Assembly (NCBI GenBank): GCA_037157565.1
Contig: JAZHRO010000054.1
Span: 12,693,501-12,757,500, forward strand
Reading direction: 5' to 3'
Source: Thalassia testudinum
Taxonomy: Eukaryota; Streptophyta; Magnoliopsida; Alismatales; Hydrocharitaceae
DNA: 64,000 nucleotides
The stretch's first letter is position 1, and every line of letters starts with the position of its first letter. Of the stretch, positions 11,698 through 22,186 are shown piece by piece. Under the pieces are notes generated by a model. That model ran no database searches and was not told where the DNA came from. It saw only the letters and a list, made by a program, of their open reading frames with translations. The translations under genes and the position numbers were made by a program.

Positions 11698-13242
11698 AGG
11701 CATCAAATTTAGCTCTCAACGTGAGGAAGCCCGTCATTCTCTTTAAATACCTGAAACCTTTTCTAAGACCTTTGTGCACTTGAAATTCACACTTTAGGAC
11801 AGCCGACTCCACCTCAGGTGCTTGCATCTGAGATTAAAAATCGTCCGCAACAGTCACCCCGACCCATTCACTCATTAAAACATCTGTCCTAATGTATGAA
11901 CTAAGTTGAATAAAAATCCCTTAAGTTACAATGAGGACATTGCAAATCTTATATATGGGGGGGTATGAAAGTGCAAAACGTGTAAGAAAAGGTTTCAAAC
12001 AAAAAATTCACATATGCCAAAAACACCATAAAAATTAAAAATTTTCGAAAAAGAATAAGAGAATAAGAGGAGAAAGGAAATTTTGTGAAGGAGAAAGAGA
12101 AAAGAAACAAAAGGAAAAAAGGAGCACAAAATATGAGAAACAAGTGATAGTCATTAGTAAGGAATTAAGGAATTAACCTAAGTTCTAGACCTCATTCAAG
12201 AAAATAACTAAAAAGTGCATAATGAGATTAGTAAGAACGCAAACCTTAGGCATTCTTGAATAGACTCTTAGTATCCATTAAGATCTGGACACTCCTCAAG
12301 AGGTTGAGGAAAATGAAAAGCTGAAGTATTAGGTCTAAGGCTTAGGGAGTATTTGGCCTCATTAATTAATTTTTGGTTTACGGGACTCAGTAACCTAAGC
12401 ACCCTAATCTCACACACAGCCTGGTTCAGTAAGCGTAAAAATCAAAATCACGCAGAAGCGTCGCAAAATTCTGAAAAGTACACCTAGAATAGGAGCAGCC
12501 GATCAACACAAGTTGATTTGGACGAGTTCCCAGCGCGGAGAGGCGGGAAATCCCCTCAAAGATGCATAACAAAATATCATCTCCTCGGTGCTTGTCTCTT
12601 AGGATATTTACATATCCTACTGGGGGCATGTAAGCACTCTGCTGGTTCAGATTCCATGGATGGCATTATCACGAAGTGTCAACTGCCAGGGTCTAAATTC
12701 GACCACGGAACACCATGGATGGGATTATGTCGAAATCTCAATAGCCAGGGTTCCGAGGGTTGCCATGGGCAGTGCTATCTCGAAGCATCGATTGCCAGAA
12801 ACCCTTGAGGATTGATGATGGGAGAAGGAATCTGATACAGACCGTGTTGAAAAGCCAATCCTAGGCTAGAACTAAAAAGAAAAAGAGAGAGAAAACTCTC
12901 CAAACAGAAAAACTTTCTATCTCTCTCTTATAAAACGCACTGCGAACTGAACCAGGGCTAAAATCATTTCAAGCACGGGTGCTTTAACCACAAAGTCCAA
13001 TAGACCTTAGGTTAGTTCTTGTAGGCCTTAAAAACCTTTGCTAAGGACTGAGGCTGAGGCTAGACAGATTTGGATCTTGATTGGTACTAGAGTACCTTTT
13101 AAGCCTATGGTCAGCATTCTAACCTAATCTAAGTTTAAATGAAAAAGCACTTATCTGAAGCTATTAAGAACTTCATAGTCTAGAACAAGGGTTGAAACCT
13201 TAAGTTTTTGCTAAGGACTAGCAAAAGTTAGGCATGGGGGTA
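11698..13242 (+). other. A2 3' non-coding region with polypurine tract
   Basis: The region from 11.79 to 12.15 kb matches the left edge of A1 in reverse. About 12650-12810 holds three imperfect copies of a roughly 60-70 bp unit (CCATGGATGG..ATTA..CGAA...TGCCAGG). The polypurine tract GGCATGGGGGTA ends just before the 3' LTR at 13243. No coding sequence is visible. Confidence 0.75.
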
Positions 13243-14715
13243 TGATGAGAACCTCATCATGAGCCCTAAACTAGCACCATTTAACCCTGATTTGCAAGAA
13301 AAAGCTCCTACATAACCTTAGAAAGGCTTGGCTCAGAGAGATTCTGAGTTTGCAAAAAAAATAGAAACTGAGGGGTAAAAATGTAATTTCACAAATCCAA
13401 TCTGAAAACAGGGTAACTCAGGGTCAAAACATAGGTCAAAACAACCTAATAAGAAGAAAAGTGGGATGAAATGACTCAACAAGGGCTACAGTAATTCCGA
13501 AGAATTAAATGACATCCTGTAACCCTAAAAACAAACCCACTTAAATACACGAGGTTCGAGGTAGAGAAAAAATCAACTAAACCCTCTAAAATTCATAGAA
13601 AAATAATCTCTAGGGTTTAGAACCTTCAATTTGACCTTAGAAACCCATTTTGACCTACATTGAGAACCATGCCCAATTAACAACTTAATTTAGGTTTTTG
13701 CGTAATTTGACCAGTCAAACAAGGATTAATCTAGAAATAAAATTCACCATCCGAATCCTTAGGTCCTAATTAGTCATGTATAAAAACCTGAGCCTAAGAA
13801 GAAACCTTCTTGACCAACTTTACACTTTGGTCCTCATATATTTACTTTCTGGCCCTCAACTTTTGAACCCTCACATTTTGGCCCCTAACTCTCATTCGTT
13901 CTTTGTGTTTGGGTCCCTCCTGCAAAACCTGAGCAGCACCATGCTCCGGCGACCTTGCGCGGAGCATGGCACCACACAGGGTAAGGGGGGGCCTGCCAAG
14001 TCAAATGGGGGTGCCCTGCGTCATCAGCCACCGCAGGAGCACCCCCTAAGTGCAGCGACCACTCATACCGCTCGTGCGAACGCACGGACGGTATGGGTCT
14101 CCTTCCTCCGGCGAGGGAGACACGTCGTCTCCCTCCGCCCTCCTCTCTGGTTCTGCCCCTATAAATACCCCCGTTGCTCCGTCGTTCTTCCCAGCTCGGA
14201 TCTGACGGAGATACCCCTTCACTTCCTCTCTTCCCACTCTGACAGACGCCCCCTTGCTCCGGTGGTTTCTCCTCCTCCTCCTATTCGCTCTACTGCAACA
14301 CCAGCAGAAGAGCCACCTTCCTGATCTTCCTCCGCGTCCCGCAATACCGACGCGCGTTGCTTCAGCCCCGTCGTCGCCGCCGTCCTCCCCCACTGGGCAT
14401 TTCTTCTCCAGCTCCGGTTGGTGCGAGCCGGCAGCCTCTTCTTCCCCTTCGTCACTTTAGCTAGATTAGAATTAGTCTTCTCTATCCCCTCTTTCTTTTC
14501 CTCCCTAGTTTACAATCAATTACACCCTCGACCGACCTGACCATCGTCACCTTCTCCACCTCCGACCACACTCCGGCGACCCGCTCCCATCACTCCAGCA
14601 ACCCACACGGCTCGCCGACCACCGCAGAACCTTCGCCTCCTCACCCTGATCATCCTCCGCCCTTCCACTTCCCCCAAATCGCCCTCTGCAACTCCACCGA
14701 ACACACCCATTTCCC
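13243..14715 (+). repeat. A2 3' LTR, left part (split by S1)
   Basis: It matches 5962-7433 of the 5' LTR, including the TATAAATA at 14160-14167. It stops at the TTCCC target site of S1 and continues at 19776. Confidence 0.93.
14711..14715. repeat. Target site duplication of S1 (left), TTCCC
   Basis: TTCCC before S1 recurs at 19771-19775 after it. Removing S1 and one copy restores the A2 LTR. Confidence 0.93.
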
Positions 14716-15126
14716 TGTTGGTGCTAGAGCACCACGATCATTTGTTTTGATGATAACAAAACACGTGTTATTTAACATTTGCAATTTGAGTCCTAGATTT
14801 CAGGTCAATTGCAAATGTGGACGTGTTTAGACGGAGTTCGAGCTCGCATTCAGGACGGATTGGAGGAGCTTGACGGAAAACAGAGGAGGTTCGCGTGGAG
14901 CGAAAGATTGAAGATGGAAGGAAATGAAGAATAGGATAGATTTCCTTCTTTTGTACTTGTTGTATTTTTCGTTTCTTTTGTTGCTCTTTATTTCCTTAGA
15001 TATTTCATGTTAAAGAGCCTCAAAGAACCCTAACAGTAGTTCTGGGAACTTCGGCACAACCCTAGGATACTTAGGTTTTCTGTAGAATACTTAGAAAACC
15101 AATATAGGGTTCAAACAGCACTTCCA

Positions 15127-15644
15127 GACGTCTAATTCCCAAATCAGACGTCTGATAAAGTATTCTAAGACGTCTGACTGTTGTTTCAAACGTCTGATAA
15201 CTGTCAGGCTGGACATAGGTAGTTCTGTCTGATGAAATCAGACGTCCATACCTTAGCCCAGACGTCTTAGAAGACGTCTGATGGATTTGCCAGACATCCA
15301 ATTAGTGGACCGTTGGCTGGCTTAGCAGACACTCAAGAATATGACCGTTAGAGCCTTATCAGACGTCCTTAGGCCTTTCCAGACGTCTGATAATTGACCG
15401 TTTTGCCTCGGCTGACCCAAAATCTCTTCTCAGAGATTTTCTAGCCGTTGCAACGTTTGGAAATCAATTCCCACAGTAAAAGTAGGTTTCCAGACGTCCA
15501 GACATAATGCCAGACGTCCTGTATGTCGTCTGATGGACTTGCACAAAAACCCTGTTTAGATCTGATCCAAGTCAGGGAGAGACCCGCCCAAAATCAGACG
15601 TCTGACCTTTTAATCAGACGTCTTAAAGTGAAGTTCCAGACGTC
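15127..15644. promoter_or_regulatory. GACGTC palindrome array in U3 of S1 5' LTR
   Basis: By eye, 13 exact GACGTC hexamers lie in 518 bp, most in the palindrome CAGACGTCTG, with further one-base variants. About 0.13 would be expected by chance. The array ends some 110 bp upstream of the TATA box, where an enhancer would sit. GACGTC is the bZIP C-box core. The 3' LTR repeats the array at 18404-18941 with one extra unit. Confidence 0.7.
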
Positions 15645-15757
15645 TGATAAGCCTGTCAGAACAATGATTGTTCCTGATTTCGGGCTGATTCTCTTGGGCT
15701 TTGTTCCCAACGGCTATAGAACCTTTCCTAAGCCTTCCAAAGCCTTCCTAAGGCCTC

Positions 15758-15765
15758 TATAAATA
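15758..15765 (+). promoter_or_regulatory. TATA box of S1 5' LTR
   Basis: TATAAATA sits within CTCTATAAATAGAGG and is conserved in the 3' LTR at 19055-19062. It likely sets the transcription start of the element roughly 30 bp downstream. Confidence 0.75.
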
Positions 15766-16475
15766 GAGGGGAACCTTTGCAACATAAACACACACCTAGA
15801 TACACTAAGAGACACTTAGAGACACAAAGATACAATAAGAGAAACACAAGAAACACTTTGCGATACACTAAGATCAAGTATTTCCACTCTCTTGTGTCCA
15901 AGAAGCTCTTGCTCTCTAAGCTCAAGTTCTACATCTTGAGAGCATCATTCCCTTCGCGCACCCGCTCTCCCGCCGTAGTTCACAAGAGCGAAGTTGCGCC
16001 GTCACGTGGCTCACGCATCGCGTCATCGTCGACGCACTCCTTGCAAAGGGGAGTTTCCTAAATCCTATAGAAGCTTAGGTTTATTACTTTGTTGGCTCTA
16101 TAGGTTGTTGTTTATTTTACCTTTGTCTTTTGTTTGGGTATTCGCTTTGCGAATTCCCGTCTCCTTCGTGGGACAAAATCCTTCTCGTGGAGAGAAGGGG
16201 TTGAGGAACGCTACCCTCGTACTTGTAGCGTTGTTGTACTGAGGTTGAATCACCCTCGTTTTAAAGTGATTCGTTTAGTGGATTTGATCAACTAGGTTGA
16301 TCGGAAAATCCTAACTCGAGAGGGTTAGGTGGTGGTTTTCACCCGGTTTGGGTTTCCACCTAAAAATTCCTGTGTACATTTTGTGATTGCTTATTTTTGT
16401 GAGATTGTTTATATTTTCAATTCCGCATTTTTTTTGTCACGCTGATCTCACCCCTCCAAGTAAGGAAACCACAAT

Positions 16476-16487
16476 TGGTATCAGAGC
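16476..16487 (+). other. S1 primer binding site (initiator tRNA-Met type)
   Basis: TGGTATCAGAGC lies two bases after the 5' LTR. Confidence 0.93.
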
Positions 16488-16527
16488 AGGTTTTGCTGTT
16501 TCGGCGTAACAACCAGTCAAGAAGATC

Positions 16528-17667
16528 ATGGAGGGAAGCATAGCCGCAATCAGAATCTCCGAAGGGTAGTCCACCGTCCGACCACCCTATTTCGACGAGA
16601 GGGACTTCGGATATTGGAAGTTGAGGATGAAGACGTGGCTCCAAGCCACTGAATTCGAGGTATGGGGATGTTGCGAAACCCCATACGAGATCCCGAAGCG
16701 ACCCCAAGGAGGCTACTCGCAGCTGCAGATTCAAGAGCTTTCACTCAACGCAAAGGCAATGAATGCCCTGTATTGCGCATTGAGTCTGAAGGAGTTCGAG
16801 AAAATCAAAGAGTGCACCACCGCCCACGAGATATGGAGGAGGTTTGAAGGCACTCATGAGGAGACAAGCTCGGAGGAAGAAGAAGAAGAAGAAGAAACTG
16901 CTTGCTTTGGTTTCATGGCCAGAGGAAGCAATAGCGACAGCGAAAGCGGAAGCAACAGCGACAATGAGGTAAGTTATGATTTACAAGAAGCTTTTAATGA
17001 ACTATTTGAGCTTAGTAAATCATTAAAAATAGAAAACAAAAGCATGAAAAAGAATCTTAGTTTTCTTAAATCTGAAAATGATAGGTTAGAAATAAAACTT
17101 AAGGACATAGAAACTAATCCTAAGGATAATAACCGATTATTAGAAAATCAAGACCTCATCAATGAAAATAATAAATTGATTGAGGAAAATGATAGTCTAA
17201 AGTTAGAAATCTCTAATTTAAAGACTAAGATGAGTATTATAGAAAAAGAAATTGCATGTCTTAGGGAAAACTCTAACAAATTAATCAATAAAGTAGATGA
17301 TTTATATAGCCCTAAGATTGAGAAAGGATCTCCATCAAGGAGACCCGCTAACAGATCTGGATCCAAGCTCACTTGGATACCGAAGAAAAAATTAGAATCT
17401 TGTTTTGTAGGGTTCAGGGATAATTACAACATAAAGGACTGGACCTACAGGCTCAAGGCTGGTCAACTCAAGTTAGGGGAACCAAGGAGTAGACCAAGGA
17501 GGAGAACAAGAAGACCGACGAGACGGCGAACAAACGACGGACCCGCCGCACGTCGACCACCAGATTGGAGACCGGCGCCGATGCCTGGGCCTCCAAGCTA
17601 CGGATGGGAGCCCCATCCGATGTGGCATCCACCACCACCATTCGGGCCATTTTATTGGCCATGGTAG
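16528..17667 (+). pseudogene. S1 gag-like ORF, internally deleted, one amber stop
   Basis: The ATG at 16528 gives a copia-gag start with PPYFDERDFGYWKLRM, where the family usually has PPYFDG..YWK. One TAG at 16567-16569 interrupts it, and the frame is open again to 17667. After the N-terminal UBN2-type segment (to about 16860) the rest of that domain and any CCHC knuckle are missing, and the frame jumps to an acidic run (SSEEEEEEEET) and a coiled coil (about 16975-17300). A short basic segment with LTWIPKK, like a gag end, follows, then an Arg/Pro-rich tail ending GPFYWPW. The tail is not a known pol domain. It could be a former non-coding region now read through. Translation might start at the Met at 16621 or require readthrough. 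Confidence 0.8.
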
Positions 17668-17715
17668 GTGAGGTAAAACCCTTTACCCTATCTTTTTATC
17701 ATAAGCATTTAGATA

Positions 17716-17990
17716 GGGGGAGTTAAAATTAATGAGCTAATTGTCAATTTTTAAGGGGGAGATATAAGGTAGCTAAATTTCCTTTAGTAAGGGGGAGAAA
17801 AATAATAGCTATCTCATTGTTACAAAAAGGGGGAGGACATTACCTTTGTTAAAATAAATTCATAGAAGAGCATGTTTTAAGGGGGAGTTATAGGAAATAT
17901 AAAATCAATTAAACCTTTTTGATAATGTCAAAAAGGGGGAGGATTTTTTGTATTATTATTTACGATTTTGTCATCATCAAAAAGGGGGAG
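17716..17990 (+). repeat. Seven spaced polypurine motifs upstream of S1 3' LTR
   Basis: GGGGGAG occurs at 17716, 17755, 17791, 17829, 17881, 17935 and 17984, spaced 36 to 54 bp, usually preceded by A-runs. The last lies 2 bp before the 3' LTR and is the likely plus-strand primer. The others look like redundant copies, a feature reported for Sireviruses. Confidence 0.85.
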
Positions 17991-17992
17991 AT

Positions 17993-19770
17993 TGTTGGTG
18001 CTAGAGCACCACGATCATTTGTTTTGATGATAACAAAACACGTGTTATTTAACATTTGCAATTTGAGTCCTATATTTCAGGTCAATTGCAAATGTGGACG
18101 TGTTTAGACGGAGTTCGAGCTCGCATCCAGGACGGATTGGAGGAGCTTGACGGAAAACAGAGGAGGTTCGCGTGGAGCGAAAGATTGAAGATGGAAGGAA
18201 ATGAAGAATAGGATAGATTTCCTTCTTTTGTACTTGTTGTATTTTTCGTTTCTTTTGTTGCTCTTTATTTCCTTAGATATTTCATGTTAAAGAGCCTCAA
18301 AGAACCCTAACAGTAGTTCTAGGAACTTCGGCACAACCCTAGGATACTTAGGTTTTCTGTAGAATACTTAGAAAACCAATATAGGGTTCAAACAACACTT
18401 CCAGACGTCTAATTCCCAAATCAGACGTCTGATAAAGTATTCTAAGACGTCTGACTGTTGTTTCAGACGTCTGATAACTGTTAGGCTGGACATAGGTAGT
18501 TCTGTCTGATGAAATCAGACGTCCATACCTTAGACCAGACGTCTTAGAAGACGTCTGATGGATTTGCCAGACGTCTAATTAGTGGACCGTTGGCTGGCTT
18601 AGCAGACACTCAAGAATATGACCGTTAGAGCCTTATCAGACGTCCTTAGGCCTTTCCAGACGTCTGATAATTGACCGTTTTGCCTCGGCTGACCCAAAAT
18701 CTCTTCTCAGAGATTTTCTAGCCGTTGCAATGTTTGGAAATCAATTCCCACAGTAAAAGTAGGTTTCCAGACGTCCAGACATAGTGCCAGACGTCCTGTA
18801 TGTCGTCTGATGGACTTGCACAAAAACCCTGTTTAGATCTGATCCAAGTCAGGGAGAGACCCGCCCAAAATCAGACATATGACCTTTTAATCAGATGTCT
18901 TAAAGTGAAGTTCCAGACGTCTGATGCCAGAATTAGACGTCTGATAAGCCTGTCAGAACAATGATTGTTCCTGATTTCGGGCTGATTCTCTTGGGCTTTG
19001 TTCCCAACGGCTATAGAACCTTTCCTAAGCCTTCCAAAGCCGTCCTAAGGCCTCTATAAATAGAGGGGAACCTTTGCAACATAAACACACACCTAGATAC
19101 ACTAAGAGACACTTAGAGACACAAAGATACAACAAGAGAAACACAAGAAACACTTTGCGATACACTAAGATCAAGTATTTCCACTCTCTTGTGTCCAAGA
19201 AGCTCTTGCTCTCTAAGCTCAAGTTCTACATCTTGAGAGCATCATTCCCTTCGCGCACCCGCTCTCCCGCCGTAGTTCACGAGAGCGAAGTTGCGCCGTC
19301 GCGTGGCTCACGCACCGCATCATCGTCGACGCACTCCTTGCAAAGGGGAGTTTCCTAAATCCTATAGAAGCTTAGGTTTATTACTTTGTTGGCTCTATAG
19401 GTTGTTGTTTATTTTACCTTTGTCTTTTGGTTGGGTATTCGCTTTGCGAATTCCCGTCTCCTTCGTGGGACAAAATCCTTCTCGTGGAGAGAAGGGGTTG
19501 AGGAACGCTACCCTCGTACTTGTAGCGTTGTTGTACTGAGGTTGAATCACCCTCGTTTTAAAGTGATTCGTTTAGTGGATTTGATCAACTAGGTTGATCG
19601 GAAAATCCTAACTCGAGAGGGTTAGGTGGTGGTTTTCACCCGGTTTGGGTTTCCACCTAAAAATTCCTGTGTACATTTTGTGATTGCTTATTTTTGTGAG
19701 ATTGTTTATATTTTCAATTCCGCATTTTTTTTGTCACGCTGATCTCACCCCTCCAAGTAGGGAAACCACA
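17993..19770 (+). repeat. S1 3' LTR (1778 bp)
   Basis: It is nearly identical to 14716-16473 but 20 bp longer, because of an extra palindrome unit near 18924-18943. It contains the array at 18404-18941 and the TATA box at 19055-19062. Confidence 0.95.
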
Positions 19771-19775
19771 TTCCC

Positions 19776-21054
19776 AACCCGCAGTTTGACCTAGGGCGGC
19801 CCTTAGGCTCCGCCCCGCCACCTGCAGACCCTCCGACCACCTTCGCCGTGCCACGACGAAGGTCCTCCGCGTATCTAATTAGGTCGAGAGGCCCTTTCTC
19901 TGTAAACAGGAACTTCGCACGCCGCCACCATTGCTGATGTGAAGAAGCTCCTTCAACCTGCTGCTCCAGGCACGCCACGCCCAGATCAGGCTCCCAGGCT
20001 GCGTGGGGTGTCTTCACGAAGTGCCAGGCTGCAGTTGAGGCGAAGCCCTCGCGTGAAGCCTCGACTGCCCGCTGCCTCCTCCGCGCGGGCATCCAATTGA
20101 GGTGGGACATTTAGTCCCTCCTTGGAAACCCACTGAGGCGAACGGGCGCTTAAAGGCAAAAAGTGCCTTAAGCTGTTTGCCTCAGATCACGGGGTGAGGT
20201 CCCCTTCACCCGCCCGATTACCCGGCCTCGTCTGCGCTCACGCCCCGCGGACCTGGCCTGACCTGATTAGCCCGACCTGCACTCCTCGCCCACCACCGCA
20301 CGCCGGTGGGCCTGGACCCGGGCGTGACCCGCGTACTCGATTACCCGGTTGCTCTGGGAGAGCCTTCCTAAGAGTGAATTCTGAGAGAGAGAGACGCGGG
20401 GGGGAGGGTAGAGTAGGTTTTGCCCTCTGACGTGTAAACCGTGAAGTGTGCAGGCACAGGTGAAGAAGAAGAAGGACTGCGGAAGAAAAAGAAGAAGAAG
20501 AAGAGAACACAAAGCAGAAGAAGAAGGAAGCTGAGGAAGACACTGTAGCTTCAGCATTTAAGTCGTTTGATTGGAAAATCAGACGACGTCCTGAAGGCAA
20601 AAGAAGAAGAAGGACAGAAGGACTGAAGAAGAAGAAGAAGAAGAAGAAAAGAAGAAAGAAGGAGAGACGACGTCCTAAAAGCAAAAGAAAAGAAGAAGAA
20701 GAAGAGCATGAGAGGAAGATCTGAAGAACAGAAGAAGAAGAGAAAACAAGGAAGAACAGAAGGCAGAAGAGAAGACCACGAGGAGATAGACAAAGAAGAA
20801 GAAATCAAGAGCCAAAGAGAAGAGAAGACAAAGAGGAAGAAAGAAGAGAAGAAGAAGAAGCCAAATTTTCATCTCTCTCTCTCTCTATTTTTGTAATAAG
20901 AAATACTGTACTTCTAGAATACGACTTGCTCCCTGAGTTCGACCTTGGGAACTCTTTTATTTTTCGAGTAAAAAATATATCTGTAATGATGGCAATAACT
21001 AGCTGTACTACAACGTAATTTCTACAACAAAAGTTAGTCACAACACCGTCATCA
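19776..21054 (+). repeat. A2 3' LTR, right part
   Basis: It continues the A2 LTR after the S1 insertion and matches 7434-8710, including the GAA-rich block (about 20460-20870) and the terminal GTCATCA. It is followed by the CCAGG duplication (21055-21059). Confidence 0.93.
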
Positions 21055-21059
21055 CCAGG

Positions 21060-22186
21060 ACTATCGCCTAAGCGTGAGATCGAGTTTGAGATATCACTAG
21101 TACCAGGGACCAGCCCCATCTCCACTGCGCCATACAGGATGGCACCGCTTGAGCTACGAGAGCTCAAGTCTCAGTTGCAGGACCTTTTGGAGAAAGGTTT
21201 CGTGAGGCCCAGTGCGTCTCCCTAGGGAGCCCCGGTACTGTTTGTGAAGAGGAAGGATGGGACCTTACGCCTTTGTGTGGACAACCGACAGCTGAATAAG
21301 GTCACCATCAAGAACAGATATCCACTGCCGACGATCGACGACTTGTTTGACCAATTGCGGGGTGCCACGGTGTTCTCCAAGATCGACTTGAGGTCGAGAT
21401 ACCACCAGTTGAGGATCAGGGAGACCGACGTTTCCAAGACAGCTTTCCGCACCCGGTACGGACACTACGAGTTTTTGGTCATGCCGTTTGGGCTGACCAA
21501 TACCCCCGCTGCTTTCATGGACCTAATGAACCGGGTGTTTAGACCGTACTTGGACCAGTTCGTGGTGGTTTTCATAGATGATGTACTCATCTATTCTAGA
21601 GATCAGACGTAGCACAGACAGCACTTGCGGATGGTTCGGGACACTCTGAGACGACGTAGGCTGTACGCCAAATACAGTAAGTGCGAGTTCTGGTTGAGGG
21701 AGGTGACCTTCTTAGGTCATGTGATCTCTGGAGACGGCTTGGCGGTGGACCCAGCCAAGGTCGAGGCAGTACTCAGGTGGGAGAGACCGCATTCAGTCAC
21801 TGAGATTTAGAGTTTCCTGGGACTGGAAGGCTACTACAGACGATTCATCAAAGGCTTTTCACAGATTGCGCGTCTTATGACACAGTTGACCCGGAAGGAT
21901 GTGCCCTTCGCTTGGACAGACACCTGTGAGGCGTGTTTTCTAGGGCTGAAGGAGAGGTTGACCTCGGCTCCCGTGCTCACCATCCCTGACAGTAGTGGCG
22001 GGTTCGTTGTGTACACGGACGCCTCCTTGCAGGGGTTAGGAGGTGTGCTCATGCAGAGGGTTCACGTTGTCGCTTACGCTTCGCGGCAACTGAAGCCTCA
22101 TGAGCATACCTACCCTACCCACGACCTAGAGTTGGCAGCTGTTGTCTTCGCGCTGAAGACTTGGAGGCACTACTTGTACGGTGAGA
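21060..22186 (+). pseudogene. C1 reverse transcriptase and RNase H (broken)
   Basis: It resumes the frame of 4112-5961. Ty3 RT motifs follow in order: APYRMAP, then [18 protein letters not shown], then [15 protein letters not shown], then [19 protein letters not shown], and the catalytic FIDD near 21575. RNase H begins with [15 protein letters not shown] near 22005, where the first catalytic Asp is present, and stops at HYLYGE at 22186. There the inverted LTR fragment begins, so the C-terminal part of RNase H is missing. In-frame TAG stops lie at 21223, 21610 and 21808; no frameshift is seen. Confidence 0.92.

Larger units (their letters stand above)
14716..16473 (+). repeat. S1 5' LTR (1758 bp)
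   Basis: Bounded by the TTCCC duplication and the primer site. It contains the GACGTC palindrome array (15127-15644), followed by a TATAAATA box. Short ORFs after the TATA box are repeated in the 3' LTR and are not genes. Confidence 0.95.
14716..19770 (+). mobile_element. S1: gag-only Sirevirus-like Ty1/copia retrotransposon
   Basis: S1 has LTRs of 1758 and 1778 bp (TGTTGGTG...AACCACA), an initiator-Met primer site, one gag-like ORF and a string of GGGGGAG polypurine motifs before the 3' LTR. It has no protease, integrase, RT or RNase H. Repeated polypurine motifs and palindrome-rich LTRs are described traits of Sireviruses (the SIRE/Maximus lineage). The LTRs differ at only some two dozen positions by eye, so this is the youngest insertion in the nest. 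It must depend on another element for pol functions. Confidence 0.9.
5962..21054 (+). mobile_element. A2: non-autonomous Athila-family element with an unfamiliar ORF
   Basis: A2 has LTRs of about 2.75 kb starting TGATGAGAACC and ending GTCATCA, an Athila-type primer site, a leader matching that of A1 (compare 9.38-9.60 kb with the reverse complement of 35.72-35.89 kb), a 3' region matching the left end of A1, and a polypurine tract. Instead of gag-pol the interior has one broken ORF (9829-11697) with no domain I recognise. S1 interrupts its 3' LTR. Without S1 its length is about 10.0 kb. It is best described as a large non-autonomous derivative that kept the cis signals for an autonomous relative. 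Confidence 0.9.
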
